Positions 16,935 through 24,913 of a stretch of 34,669 nt of DNA are shown in pieces. The number at the start of each line of letters is the position of its first letter. The first letter of the stretch is position 1. Under the pieces are notes generated by a model. That model searched no databases. It had not been told where the DNA came from and saw only the letters and a list, made by a program, of their open reading frames with translations. This DNA comes from JAYVYM01 sp046593925 (lineage in GTDB: Bacteria > Actinomycetota > Actinomycetes > Mycobacteriales > SCTD01), in the NCBI GenBank assembly GCA_046593925.1, contig JBKJQN010000042.1:1-34669 (forward strand). The letters run 5' to 3'. Both the position numbers and the translations under genes were made by a program.

Positions 16935-17172
16935 CACCACCCGCCCCGGGTCGGCGGCTGTCGCTGCCCATCCGCCCCAGCCCGACGCACGCCATGCGCT
17001 CGACGTCGTCTCGCTCGTGGCGGGCCTGCTCGCCGTGGTGGTGGCCGGGCTGTACCTCGTCGGAGAAGTCACCGACCTGACGGTCCGGGCCGCGCTGGTC
17101 GGTGCCGTGGTCGTGGGCGCCCTCGGTGCCGGCGCACTGAGGGCCGGCCTGCGGCGCCTTCGCCGCCGCTAG
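16921..17172 (+). CDS. Small two-helix membrane protein
   Basis: 83 residues with a polar N-terminus, then two helices (about 30-48 VVSLVAGLLAVVVAGLYLV and 53-74) and a basic end RAGLRRLRRR. The GTG at 16921 overlaps the end of the PspC/LiaF-like gene by 14 bp and has a good GGAGG six bases before it (16910-16914). Coupled expression suggests a partner in the same envelope module. No family recognised. Confidence 0.75.
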   Translation: MTHPDTTRPGSAAVAAHPPQPDARHALDVVSLVAGLLAVVVAGLYLVGEVTDLTVRAALVGAVVVGALGAGALRAGLRRLRRR

Positions 17173-17561
17173 GCCGGACCGGTCGCCGGGCCACCCGGCC
17201 CCCGTAACTCAGGCCCCCGGGACTCTCGCCCCCGGGGACGGCGGGCGCCCTGGGCCCATACCCCGTGACTACCGGACGCGGTGCGCCACCGGTGGTGGCG
17301 TGCCCAGCTGATGCCTCGCCACCACCACGGCCAGGGCACTCGTCCGTAGGCAACGCCCATGGGGATCGTCGCGCCAAGCAGCGTGACCGCGGCTACCAGT
17401 CCGAGCGTGATCCCCGCCGCCAGCGGACGCTCGGCGGAAGGGTCTACCGCCCGCTGGCCGACCGTCGCCAGCAGCCAGCGCCCGGCGAGTGCCCAGTAGA
17501 GACCGAACCCCGCATGCACCGCACCAGCCAGCCCGGCGGTCCGTACCAGCGCCAGGCTCAC
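17169..17561 (-). CDS. Two-helix membrane protein, DUF3995-like N-terminus with degenerate C-terminus
   Basis: 130 residues from GTG at 17561, chosen because AGGAGG lies 6 nt before it; an in-frame GTG 24 bp upstream is less likely. The N-terminal part has GAVHAGFGLYWALAGRWLL and a second helix LAAGITLGLVAAVTLLGATI, resembling DUF3995. After WPWWWRG the sequence becomes a low-complexity Arg/Gly/Pro tail with no further helices, where DUF3995 proteins should have two more. A frameshift or loss of the 3' half is likely. Its stop shares CTAG (17169-17172) with the convergent gene. The family call is tentative. Confidence 0.45.
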   Translation of the reverse strand: MSLALVRTAGLAGAVHAGFGLYWALAGRWLLATVGQRAVDPSAERPLAAGITLGLVAAVTLLGATIPMGVAYGRVPWPWWWRGISWARHHRWRTASGSHGVWAQGARRPRGRESRGPELRGPGGPATGPA

Positions 17562-18445
17562 TGCGAGCCTCCTGCTTGGCGTCACTCAGCTCAGGCCAGG
17601 GCTTGTCGGAGCGTCTCCTCGTGCCGCGGACGATCCCCAACCGGTCGGGGGTTCGCTCGTTACCGGGCGACGACCACGGCACCGACGAGCCCTACGGGTA
17701 ACCCGGCCATGCGTGCGGACGTGGAGTGTCGAGCGCGTGCAGGACCAGCGGCGCACGACGCCTGGGATCGTGCGACGCGGTGACGAGGAGACAGCTGGTC
17801 GGGCGACCGGTCGATCCGGATCGCAGTGAGCCGCCGCCCGTCCGGTGCCGACCTCGGCGCTTTCGCTGCACGGCCTCGTACGCCACCTGGCAGACGTGGA
17901 ACGCGGCTGGTTCACCCGGACGCTGCTGCGCGGCTGCTCAACCGGACCGGCGGGACGCACGCGGACAGCCACGCCGGCAGCGTGTCTCAACCCCGACCGC
18001 CTGACGATCCACAGCTAGGGCCGGCAGCTAGACGGCGAGGGCGCCGACGGGGTCGACGTGGAAGGCGGACTCGGTGACGTTGAAGGCTTGCCTGACGGTG
18101 CTGGACGGCGTCCCGGGTGCCGAGGCGGTCACCTGCGTGCGCTAGCACTGTTATCTGCGGGTACCCGCGGGCGGTTGAGGCGCCCTGCCAGCCGCTACGT
18201 CGCCCGCTTCATGGCGTCCTAGGCGTTATACCGGTAGCCGATCGACGACCGGGCAGGACGGCCAGCCGCCTGGCGGTGTCGATGCCGAGCAGTGCGCGGC
18301 GCGGACGCGCGCCCAGGTACCGCTGCGGATGGCGGGCGGGTCGCAGCGCACCAGCCGGGTTCGGCCGGCCGCACTGGACGCGTAGACCGGTCGCAGCGCT
18401 CCGACGGTCATGATGCAGGTCCGCTGACAGCAAGAGGAGGACCGC
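17562..18445. other. Gene-poor, decayed interval
   Basis: About 880 bp without a convincing intact gene. Open frames here have no recognisable domains and mostly read as shadows. The only identifiable item is the DinB/DUF664 relic at 17830-18018. A minus-strand frame near 18209-18360 reads QRYLGARPRRALLGIDTARR, which looks protein-like but is not assignable. No repeats, tRNA or insertion-sequence ends were recognised. Confidence 0.5.
17830..18018 (+). pseudogene. DinB/DUF664-type relic
   Basis: Between in-frame TGA 17827-17829 and TAG 18016-18018, one frame reads SALSLHGLVRHLADVERGWF, then TRTLLRG. This is the conserved segment of DUF664/DinB-like proteins, whose histidine in RHLADVE binds metal. 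Upstream sequence is out of frame or stopped, and downstream similarity fades after about 35 codons. There is no start codon, so this is a remnant. Confidence 0.5.
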
Positions 18446-18799
18446 ATGCACGCCGTCCGAATCATGGCCAACCTTCGAGTACCTGACGTCGACGCAGCCA
18501 AGAGCTTCTACACCGACTATCTCGGCTTGAGTACCGAGGAGTTCAACCTGGGATGGGTGGCCCGCTTCACCTCTCCCGCCACGGGGGCCAACGTCCAACT
18601 CGTGACGCGGGACGCGACCGCACGCGAAGTTCCGTCGATTTCCGTCCAGACGGACGACGTCGACGGTGCTTACGAAGAAGCTTTAGAACTTGGCTACGAG
18701 ATCGTGCACCCGATCACGACAGAACCTTGGGGCGTGCGGCGGTTCCTCGTCCGCGCACCAGACGGCAGCGTCATCAACGTCGTGCGCCATCGAGACTGA
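18446..18799 (+). CDS. VOC (glyoxalase/bleomycin-resistance) family protein
   Basis: 117 residues forming one VOC unit with paired beta-alpha-beta-beta-beta modules: MANLRVPDVDAAKSFYTDYL at the start and FLVRAPDGSVINVV at the end. A strong gaggagg precedes ATG 18446 by 6 nt. VOC proteins include metal-dependent lyases, dioxygenases and antibiotic-binding proteins. Length and lack of fusions fit a small binding protein or isomerase. No close function can be named. It stands alone between decayed stretches. Confidence 0.9.
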   Translation: MHAVRIMANLRVPDVDAAKSFYTDYLGLSTEEFNLGWVARFTSPATGANVQLVTRDATAREVPSISVQTDDVDGAYEEALELGYEIVHPITTEPWGVRRFLVRAPDGSVINVVRHRD

Positions 18800-18853
18800 G
18801 AGCGCGCAGGGTGCGTGTCGCACGCCGATCGGCCAGCGGGACACTCGAGGTCC

Positions 18854-18884
18854 TTGACCTGGCGGGTGGTCCAGGTCCTATCGT
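18854..18884 (+). promoter_or_regulatory. MerR-type promoter with 19-bp spacer and operator dyad
   Basis: TTGACC (-35, 18854-18859) and TATCGT (-10, 18879-18884) are separated by 19 bp. The spacer region holds the dyad GACCTGG (18856-18862) / CCAGGTC (18871-18877). Overlong spacers with a dyad between the boxes are the hallmark of promoters twisted open by MerR regulators. The -10 ends 7 nt before ATG 18892, suggesting a leaderless, self-regulated merR-like gene. Confidence 0.65.
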
Positions 18885-18891
18885 CGGGACG

Positions 18892-19101
18892 ATGGTGGAT
18901 CAGGCCGCGGCAGCGGAGGTGTCGGTGCGTGCGGTGATGAGCCTGACCGGCCGGTCAGTGGCCATGTTGCGGTACGACGAGCGGCAGGGCCTGGTTCCAT
19001 CGGTGGCCCGCACCCCTTCCACCGACGCATCCTGCGCGTCAGCGAGGAGCCCTGATCATGCCCGGGACCGATGCCACTGCCACCCAGAGCGCCGCGACTG
19101 A
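18892..19101 (+). pseudogene. Broken MerR-family regulator
   Basis: ATG at 18892 starts a 69-residue frame whose first half resembles a MerR helix-turn-helix: VSVRAVMSLTGRSVAMLRYD followed by ERQGLVPS. After VART the frame loses similarity, while another frame reads HPFHRRILRVSEEP, close to the MerR wing, and then stops at 19053-19055. A frameshift near 19015 and loss of the remaining helices explain this. The 3' end overlaps the following VOC start at 19058. The promoter upstream is intact, so the decay may be recent. Confidence 0.45.
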
Positions 19102-19474
19102 CGACTTCGCTCTGCTCCCGATCCACCACGTTCAGCTGGCCATTCCTCGCGGCGGGGAGGAGCAGTGCCGGGCGTTCTGGGCGGGCGTGCTCGGCATGCA
19201 CGAACTCGACAAGCCGCCCGTGCTGGCCGCCCGTGGCGGCTGCTGGTTCCGAGGGGGCGACCTCGAGGTGCACCTCGGAGTCGAGGAGCCGTTCGTCCCC
19301 GCCCGGAAGGCGCACCCCGGGCTGCTCGTCGGAGGTCTGCACCACCTCGCGAAGCGGCTGGAGCAGAGCGGCTGTGCCGTCACCTGGGACGACGAGTTCC
19401 CGGGTCACGACCGCTGCTACTGCGCTGACCCCTTCGGCAACAGGCTCGAATTCCTCCAGCGGCAGACCGGTTGA
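19058..19474 (+). CDS. VOC (glyoxalase) family protein
   Basis: 138 residues, one VOC unit: LLPIHHVQLAIPRGGEEQCR with a likely metal His, FWAGVLGMHELDKP, VHLGVEEPF, and the C-terminal DPFGNRLEFLQ with the conserved Glu. The N-terminal 18 residues are an extra polar tail. gaggag precedes ATG 19058 by 8 nt. It lies downstream of the broken MerR gene and may once have been its target. Different from the VOC at 18446 in sequence and length. Confidence 0.88.
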   Translation: MPGTDATATQSAATDDFALLPIHHVQLAIPRGGEEQCRAFWAGVLGMHELDKPPVLAARGGCWFRGGDLEVHLGVEEPFVPARKAHPGLLVGGLHHLAKRLEQSGCAVTWDDEFPGHDRCYCADPFGNRLEFLQRQTG

Positions 19475-19700
19475 CGATCGGCTACCTGCCTACCTATTGA
19501 GATCAGCGGCCCGGTGTCGCCCAGGTGGCGCTGCCAGAACCGCACGAACTACCGCGGCACGTCACGTCGATGGGGCGGCACCACTCCCTGGATCACCGAC
19601 GGCCCGTGTCCGCACGCACCCACGGCTCTCGGCGGCAGAGGCCCGGGCGGGCGTGACCCGAAGCGGGCCGCAGTCACGGGCACAGGGCACCTGTCGACGC

Positions 19701-20093
19701 TCAGCCTGTTGGCGGCTCGTCCTTGCCGGCCTCCTCCGCGGCGTCGGCTTCTTCCTTGGTCCTGTGCACCGCACCGTCGGCGTGGTCGGCGGGTCCGTAG
19801 ACCGTGTAGAGCACGAGCGGGTTGGGGCCGTCGTTGAGGAAGTTGTGCTTGACACCGGCCGGTACGACGACCACGTCTCCACCCTGGACCTTCTTGGTCG
19901 TGCCCTCGATGACGGCTCTGCCCAGGCCGCTCACGAACGACAGGACCTGGTCGTTGGCGTCGTGGATCTCCTCACCGATCTCGCCGCCGGGCGGGATGGT
20001 CATGATGACCAGCTGGGTGTGTTCCCCGGTCCACAGGACCCGGCGGAAGTCTGCGGACTTCTCGGCGACGGCGGCGATCTCGAAGTGCTCCAT
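19701..20093 (-). CDS. Cupin domain protein
   Basis: 130 residues. A single cupin barrel: motif 1 around PPGGEIGEEIHDANDQVLSF (His and Glu positions for metal), motif 2 around VVVPAGVKHNFLNDG. It starts MEHFEIAAVAEKSADFRRVL, as in a common group of small stand-alone cupins, and ends with a charged tail KTEEADAAEEA-like. The ATG at 20093 is chosen over an upstream frame extension. Members bind a metal, but no reaction is known for this group. The gene is 29 bp after the GNAT gene on the same strand. Confidence 0.88.
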   Translation of the reverse strand: MEHFEIAAVAEKSADFRRVLWTGEHTQLVIMTIPPGGEIGEEIHDANDQVLSFVSGLGRAVIEGTTKKVQGGDVVVVPAGVKHNFLNDGPNPLVLYTVYGPADHADGAVHRTKEEADAAEEAGKDEPPTG

Positions 20094-20122
20094 GCCGGCT
20101 GCCTGCCCGACGTCGGGAGGAC

Positions 20123-20653
20123 TCAACCAAGCTCGTCCTCGAGACCGGCCGTCACCATCCCGGACCAGGTGCCCTCGACCAGGTGCGCGAGGACGACCAG
20201 GTCGTGCAGGCCGCCGGCGCGGTCGCGTACGTGGTCGCGCAGCAGCGCCTCGGGCTCGAAGCCGAGCGCCTCGAACATCGCGATCGCGGGGAGCGCGTCG
20301 ACCACGACCTCGACGACGACCTTGCCGAGCTGCAGGTCCAGCGAGGTCAGCAGGCCGTGCCGGGCCAGCTGCCGGCCGACGCCGCGACCCCTACTGGCGG
20401 GGTCCACGACGACCCGCAGGCTGCCGACGTGCGACGACCAGCCGATCAGCGGCAGCACCGCGACGTAGCCGACGACCTGGCCACCCTCGTCCACGGCAAC
20501 CGAGCGGCGGCCACGCGGGTCGCCCAGCCACGCGCGTACGGCGCCGGGCGCCAACACGTCCTCCGCGAAGCTGTTGTGGTCGGACTCCGGGACGCGGGCG
20601 AAGAACGCCTCCACGTCGGCGACCAGGTCCTCATCGAGCGGCCGGACATCCAT
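20123..20653 (-). CDS. GNAT family N-acetyltransferase
   Basis: 176 residues. The acetyl-CoA pyrophosphate loop is in VVVDPASRGRGVGRQL (R-x-x-G-x-G type), preceded by the beta4 strand VGSLRVVVD and followed by MFEALGFEPEALLRDHV. The start ATG at 20653 shares one base with the TGA of the PhaC-like gene (TGATG), so translation is coupled. The substrate is unknown. A role in regulating the neighbouring hydrolase by acetylation is only a thought. Confidence 0.9.
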   Translation of the reverse strand: MDVRPLDEDLVADVEAFFARVPESDHNSFAEDVLAPGAVRAWLGDPRGRRSVAVDEGGQVVGYVAVLPLIGWSSHVGSLRVVVDPASRGRGVGRQLARHGLLTSLDLQLGKVVVEVVVDALPAIAMFEALGFEPEALLRDHVRDRAGGLHDLVVLAHLVEGTWSGMVTAGLEDELG

Positions 20654-21738
20654 CAGTCCTCCCCCAGGTCGGTGTGCGCGCGCAGCCAGCCGAACAACTC
20701 CGGCAGCGTCGTCGTCGCGGCCGCCCGGCCCATCACCAGGCCGACGTGGCCGGACGGGAGCTGCAGCGTGCGGACCTCCGTGCCGCCGACCAGGTCGGCG
20801 ACCGGGAGGGCGGCCGCGCACGGCACGATGTGGTCCTTGCCGGCGACGATGTTGAGCAGCGGCCAGGTCAGGTCGCGCAGCGACAGCTGCCGGTCCCCCA
20901 GCCGGACGGTGTCGGCCATCAGCGCACCGTCGCGCATCAGCTGGACGGTCTCCCGGAACGCCTGACCCGGGAACGGGATGTGCTCGCGGGTCCACTGGCC
21001 CATCCGCTGGAACGCCGCCATCTGCCGGTCGTCCCAGAGCTTCTCCCACAGCATCGCGTACTGGGTGAGGTCGGCGGTCGGCTTGAGCACGCGGAAGGCG
21101 TTGCGGATGACATCGGCCGGCACGTTGCCGGTCTCGTCGACCACGTCGTCCGGCCCGAGCCTGCCCTGGTCGAACATCCGGCCGAACATGCCCATCTCGG
21201 TGAAGTCGACAGGAGTCGCCATCGTCACCAGGGAGGCGACCGGCAGCTCGGGGTGGGCAGCGCCCAGCAGCAGGGACAGCAGTCCCCCGTAGCAGTAGCC
21301 GATCACGTTGACGGCCTCGGCCTCGGACAGCTCGACGACCTTGTCGACGGCCGCCGGCAGCAGCTCGTCGACGTACGTCGTCAGGCCGTTGCCCGCGTCC
21401 CGCTCGTCCGGGACGCCCCAGTCGAGCATGTACACGTCGAAACCTGCGTCGCGCAGCGCGGCCACGAAGCTCGCACCCTCGGCCAGGTCGAGCACATAGC
21501 TGCGGCTGACCAGGCTCATCACGATCAGTACCGGGACGCCCCCGGTGACGGCGTCGCTGCGGTAACGCCACAGCTCGGCCCGGTCACGTCGCCAGACGGT
21601 GTCCTTCGGCGTCGTCCCGACCTGCGGCCGGTCGATCCCCGCCACGTACTTCGCCCCGTTGCGCGCGCGGAGCAGGCTGCGCCCGACGTCGCGGCGCACG
21701 CGGGACACCAGGTCGGCCGGGTCCGTCGTCGTCGCCAT
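20653..21738 (-). CDS. PhaC-like polyhydroxyalkanoate synthase / alpha-beta hydrolase
   Basis: 361 residues, about the length of class III PHA synthase catalytic subunits. The lipase-like box is GYCYGGLLSLLL, with cysteine rather than serine as nucleophile, the hallmark of PHA synthases. Asp in VAGKDHIVP and His in LPSGHVGLVMG complete the triad. DWGVPDERD and YVDELLPAAVDKV are also typical. The family joins hydroxyacyl-CoA units into storage polyester on granules. ATG 21738 has a gaggagg site. The small upstream gene resembles the PhaE/phasin partner. A PhaC-type synthase is likely, though some relatives are hydrolases. Confidence 0.85.
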   Translation of the reverse strand: MATTTDPADLVSRVRRDVGRSLLRARNGAKYVAGIDRPQVGTTPKDTVWRRDRAELWRYRSDAVTGGVPVLIVMSLVSRSYVLDLAEGASFVAALRDAGFDVYMLDWGVPDERDAGNGLTTYVDELLPAAVDKVVELSEAEAVNVIGYCYGGLLSLLLGAAHPELPVASLVTMATPVDFTEMGMFGRMFDQGRLGPDDVVDETGNVPADVIRNAFRVLKPTADLTQYAMLWEKLWDDRQMAAFQRMGQWTREHIPFPGQAFRETVQLMRDGALMADTVRLGDRQLSLRDLTWPLLNIVAGKDHIVPCAAALPVADLVGGTEVRTLQLPSGHVGLVMGRAAATTTLPELFGWLRAHTDLGED

Positions 21739-22099
21739 GCGTCGATCCTCCTCCATCGGGGCCGGCCGCCAGCCGGGCGGCGGGCCGGGATCCGGTCCGG
21801 GCTTCGGCAAGGGCAAGGGTCCGCGCGTCGGTCAGGGCGTCCTCGAGCCGGCGCACCGTGCGGTGCAGGTCGGCGACCTGCTCGCGCAGCCGCAACACGT
21901 CACTGGCGGCCGGCAGGTTGACCCGGTGCAGCGCGTGCCGGGTGCTGCGCTCGATGCGCCGCTCGACCCCCGCCCTGGCCCGCAGCAGCAGCCCTACGAC
22001 ATCGGCGAACGCGTCGGTCTGCACCGCCGTCTCGAGCCGGCTGCCCACCGGGCGCTCCACCGCGTCGTACGCCCGACGCCACAGCGCCCTGCCTGCCAT
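21584..22099 (-). CDS. Phasin/PhaE-like coiled-coil protein
   Basis: 171 residues as the frame stands. Residues 1-95 are helical and charged: LWRRAYDAVERPVGSRLE, then RVNLPAASDVLRLREQVADL and VRRLEDAL, a segment reminiscent of PhaE. A Gly/Asp-rich stretch follows. The last 52 residues overlap the start of the PhaC-like gene by 155 bp and look like its shadow. The natural C-terminus may therefore have been lost by a small frameshift. ATG 22099 is preceded by gaagagg. It probably forms a two-subunit synthase or coats granules. Confidence 0.65.
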   Translation of the reverse strand: MAGRALWRRAYDAVERPVGSRLETAVQTDAFADVVGLLLRARAGVERRIERSTRHALHRVNLPAASDVLRLREQVADLHRTVRRLEDALTDARTLALAEARTGSRPAARLAAGPDGGGSTHGDDDGPGRPGVPRAPRRRAQPAPRAQRGEVRGGDRPAAGRDDAEGHRLAT

Positions 22100-22178
22100 C
22101 GACCGCCTCTTCCCACGTGTGACCCGGCGCCCACTGTGGCACGTTCCCGGAGGCAACAGCCCCATCGGAAGGAGCCCT

Positions 22179-22925
22179 GTGGACGCGGACGAGGTACGCC
22201 GCCAGCTCACCACCCCGCTCGGCGCCCCCGCCTACCCGGCCGGCGGGGCGTACCGGTTCACCGACCGCGAGTACCTCAACATCACCTACCGGACCGACGC
22301 CCAGGCGATGCGGGCGGTCGTCCCGGAGCCGCTCACCGTCGGCGACCCGTTGGTGACCTTCGAGGTGATGAAGATGCCGGACGTCACCGGCCTCGGGGCG
22401 TTCACCGAGTCCGGGCAGGTGCTCACCGTCGAGTACGAGGGCGAGCCGGCCGCATACCTGCACGCGATGTACGTCGACAACCTCGGCTCGATCGCCAGCG
22501 GCCGGGAGATCAGCGCGTTCCCCAAGAAGTTCGGCAACGCCCGGCTGTACCTCGACGTCGACACCCTGGTCGGCACGCTGGACTACCGCTCGCTGCGGGT
22601 CGCGACCGCGACGATGGGCTATAAGCACGCACCGCTGGAGCTCGAGGTCGCCCGGGCCGAGATCACCCGCCCGACGTACGCGCTGAAGCTGCTACCCGGC
22701 TATGACCGCCGGCCGCGGATCTGCGAACTGGTACGCAGCCAGATCACCGACCTCAGCATCAAGGGGGCGTGGACCGGACCGGCCCGGCTGCAGCTGCTGG
22801 CCCATGCGCTGGCGCCGCTCGCCGATCTGCCGGTGCGCGAGATCGTCTCGGCGAGCCACATCCTGTGCGACCTGACGCTCGGCCGCCCCGCCGTCGTGCA
22901 CGACTACCTGCAGGAGAGCCCATGA
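22179..22925 (+). CDS. Acetoacetate decarboxylase family protein
   Basis: 248 residues from GTG 22179 with AAGGAG (22169-22174). The ADC fold is clear: YRTDAQAMRAVVPEPL, VEYEGEPAAYLHAMYVDN and SGREISAFPKKFG, where the first Lys of PKK aligns with the Schiff-base lysine. The family removes CO2 from acetoacetate or related beta-keto acids, and some members catalyse other Schiff-base reactions. It leads a tight plus-strand run: its TGA overlaps the next ATG by 4 bp. The operon context with CoA enzymes suggests a keto acid intermediate. Confidence 0.9.
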   Translation: MDADEVRRQLTTPLGAPAYPAGGAYRFTDREYLNITYRTDAQAMRAVVPEPLTVGDPLVTFEVMKMPDVTGLGAFTESGQVLTVEYEGEPAAYLHAMYVDNLGSIASGREISAFPKKFGNARLYLDVDTLVGTLDYRSLRVATATMGYKHAPLELEVARAEITRPTYALKLLPGYDRRPRICELVRSQITDLSIKGAWTGPARLQLLAHALAPLADLPVREIVSASHILCDLTLGRPAVVHDYLQESP

Positions 22926-23686
22926 GCGTGCGGTACGACGTCGACGGACGGGTCGCGACCTTCACCCTGGACCGGCCCGACCAGCGCAATGCGGTGGACC
23001 CCGACCTGACGGCGGCCCTCGGCGCGGCCGTCGCGCGGTTCGAGGCCGACCCTGAGGTCTGGGTCGGGATCCTCACCGGCGCCGGCCCGAACTTCTGCGC
23101 GGGCGCCGACCTCAAAGCCATCGCGGCGGGGCGCGGCGCCGAGCTGAGCACCGCCGACGGCGGCTTCGCCGGGTGGGTCCGCTATCCGCGTACCAAGCCG
23201 GTGATCGCTGCGGTGCGCGGCTTCGCACTCGCCGGCGGCACCGAGCTGGTGCTCGCCTGCGACCTCGTGGTCGCCGCGACCGACACCTCGTTCGGGCTGC
23301 CGGAGGTCACCCGCGGCATCGTGGCGGCCGGTGGCGGGCTGTTCCGGCTGCCGCGTGCGATCCCGGCAGCGCGGGCCCGCGAGCTGGTGCTCACCGGCGA
23401 CCGGCTGCCCGCCGAGGAGGCGCTGCGCCTCGGGATGGTCAACCGGGTCGTCGATCCCGACGACGTCCTGCCGGCGGCCCGCGAGCTGGCCGAGCGGATC
23501 TGCCGCAACGCCCCGGTCGCGGTGCGCGAGAGCCTGGCCGTCGTCCGCGACGCCGCGACGCTGACCGACGAGCAGGGCTGGCAGCGCTCCGCCGAGGCGA
23601 TGCAGCACGCGCGCGAGAGCGAGGACGCCCAGGAGGGCCCGCGGGCGTTCGCCGAGAAGCGCGCCCCCCGCTGGGCCGGTCGGTGA
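22922..23686 (+). CDS. Enoyl-CoA hydratase/isomerase family protein
   Basis: 254 residues. Crotonase fold: oxyanion segments GPNFCAGADLKA and ALAGGTELVLACDL, and the second conserved Glu in FGLPEVTRGIVAAGGG. Both catalytic glutamates of hydratases (GGTE and LPE) are present, so hydratase activity is plausible. ATG 22922 overlaps the decarboxylase stop (ATGA), and the stop overlaps the next start (GTGA). It probably hydrates an enoyl-CoA in the pathway encoded here. Confidence 0.94.
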   Translation: MSVRYDVDGRVATFTLDRPDQRNAVDPDLTAALGAAVARFEADPEVWVGILTGAGPNFCAGADLKAIAAGRGAELSTADGGFAGWVRYPRTKPVIAAVRGFALAGGTELVLACDLVVAATDTSFGLPEVTRGIVAAGGGLFRLPRAIPAARARELVLTGDRLPAEEALRLGMVNRVVDPDDVLPAARELAERICRNAPVAVRESLAVVRDAATLTDEQGWQRSAEAMQHARESEDAQEGPRAFAEKRAPRWAGR

Positions 23687-24903
23687 CCGCCCCGCTGGGT
23701 CCGCTGGACGGCATCCGGGTCGTCGAGCTCGCCGGCTGGATGGCAGCCCCTGGCGCCGCCGCGGTCTTCGCCGACATGGGCGCCGACGTGGTCAAGGTCG
23801 AGCCGCTGCGCGGCGACCCGGTGCGGGGTGCGATCCGCAAGCCCGAGCAGCCCGCGGGCGACGTGCCGATCGACGCGGGCTACCAGATGGACAACCGCGG
23901 CAAGCGCGGTATCGCGGTGGCCGTCAACACCGAGGCGGGCCAGCAGCTGGTGCGCTCACTGGTCACCCGAGCCGACGTGTTCCTGTGCAACCTGCTGGTC
24001 GGCAGGCAGCAGAAGTACGGCCTGGACGCCGATTCGCTGCTTGCGGTGAACCCGCGGCTGGTGCACACGACCCTGACCGGCTACGGCCTCACCGGCCCGG
24101 ACGCCTGGCGGCCGGGCTTCGACATCACCGCGTTCTTCGGTCGTGGCGGGATCACGCACTCCATCACCGAGCCGGGCGGCCAGGCGCCCCGGGCCCGGCC
24201 GGCGCAGGGCGACCACGCGGCGGCGCTCGCGCTGACCACCGCGGTGCTCGCCGCCCTGCGGCTGGTCGAGCGCACCGGGCAGGGCCAGGTGGTCGACGTC
24301 AGCCTGCTCGGCACGGCGGCCTGGACGATGTCGACCGACCTGTCGTCCACGCTGGTCGACGGCAAGGACGCCCGCACCCTGGGCCGTCGGCTGCGGGTGC
24401 ACGCCCTGCAGGAGAGCTTCCGTACGGCCGATGACCGGTGGGTGCTGCTGTTCATGCCCGAGCCGCACTGGTGGCCGACGTTCTGCGCGGCCGTCGGGCG
24501 GGAGGAGTGGGTGAGCGATCCGCGGTTCGAGACCTTCACGCTGCGGGGCGAGCACATGCCCGAGCTGACCGACCTGATGGATGCGCTGTTCGCCGCTCGC
24601 ACGCTCGCGCAGTGGGGCGAGCTGTTCGACACCGAGCGCTTCACCTGGGCGCCGGCGGCGACCGTCCGAGAGCTCGCCGCCGACCCGCACGCCGCGGCGC
24701 TCGGACTGTTCCCGGAGGTCACCTCGCCGACCGCCGGAACCTTCCGCACGGTCGCGGCACCGATGACCGTACGAGGTGCGCGGATCGGTCCGCGCGGCCC
24801 GGCGCCCGATCTCGGCCAGCACACCGCGGTGGTGTTGGCCGAGCTCGGCCTGACGCCCGAGCAGGTGGCAGGGCTCGTCGCGGACGGCGTGGTCGGGGTC
24901 TAG
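23683..24903 (+). CDS. CaiB/BaiF family CoA-transferase
   Basis: 406 residues, full family-III length. The N-terminal core has GIRVVELAGWMAAPGAA, VVKVEPLRGDPVRG and LVHTTLTGYGLTGP. The conserved Asp region appears as RPAQGDHAAALAL, where the aspartate would carry the CoA thioester intermediate. The C-terminal lobe has FTWAPAATVRELAADPHAAA. These enzymes move CoA between carboxylic acids. The GTG start overlaps the hydratase stop, and its TAG stop forms part of a -10 element for the next gene. Confidence 0.94.
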   Translation: MTAPLGPLDGIRVVELAGWMAAPGAAAVFADMGADVVKVEPLRGDPVRGAIRKPEQPAGDVPIDAGYQMDNRGKRGIAVAVNTEAGQQLVRSLVTRADVFLCNLLVGRQQKYGLDADSLLAVNPRLVHTTLTGYGLTGPDAWRPGFDITAFFGRGGITHSITEPGGQAPRARPAQGDHAAALALTTAVLAALRLVERTGQGQVVDVSLLGTAAWTMSTDLSSTLVDGKDARTLGRRLRVHALQESFRTADDRWVLLFMPEPHWWPTFCAAVGREEWVSDPRFETFTLRGEHMPELTDLMDALFAARTLAQWGELFDTERFTWAPAATVRELAADPHAAALGLFPEVTSPTAGTFRTVAAPMTVRGARIGPRGPAPDLGQHTAVVLAELGLTPEQVAGLVADGVVGV

Positions 24904-24906
24904 CGT
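24901..24906 (+). promoter_or_regulatory. -10 element (TAGCGT) overlapping the CoA-transferase stop
   Basis: The TAG stop at 24901-24903 extends into TAGCGT, which ends 7 nt before GTG 24914. No Shine-Dalgarno sequence is visible before that GTG. An internal leaderless promoter could drive the thioredoxin-like and selenoprotein genes separately from the first three genes. Confidence 0.45.
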
Positions 24907-24913
24907 CCTTGCC

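Noticed and set aside
19475..19700. Possible hydrolase relic on the minus strand (FVRFWQRHLGDTGPL)
   Set aside because: Only about 15 codons look protein-like and I could not name a family, so it is not listed as a feature.
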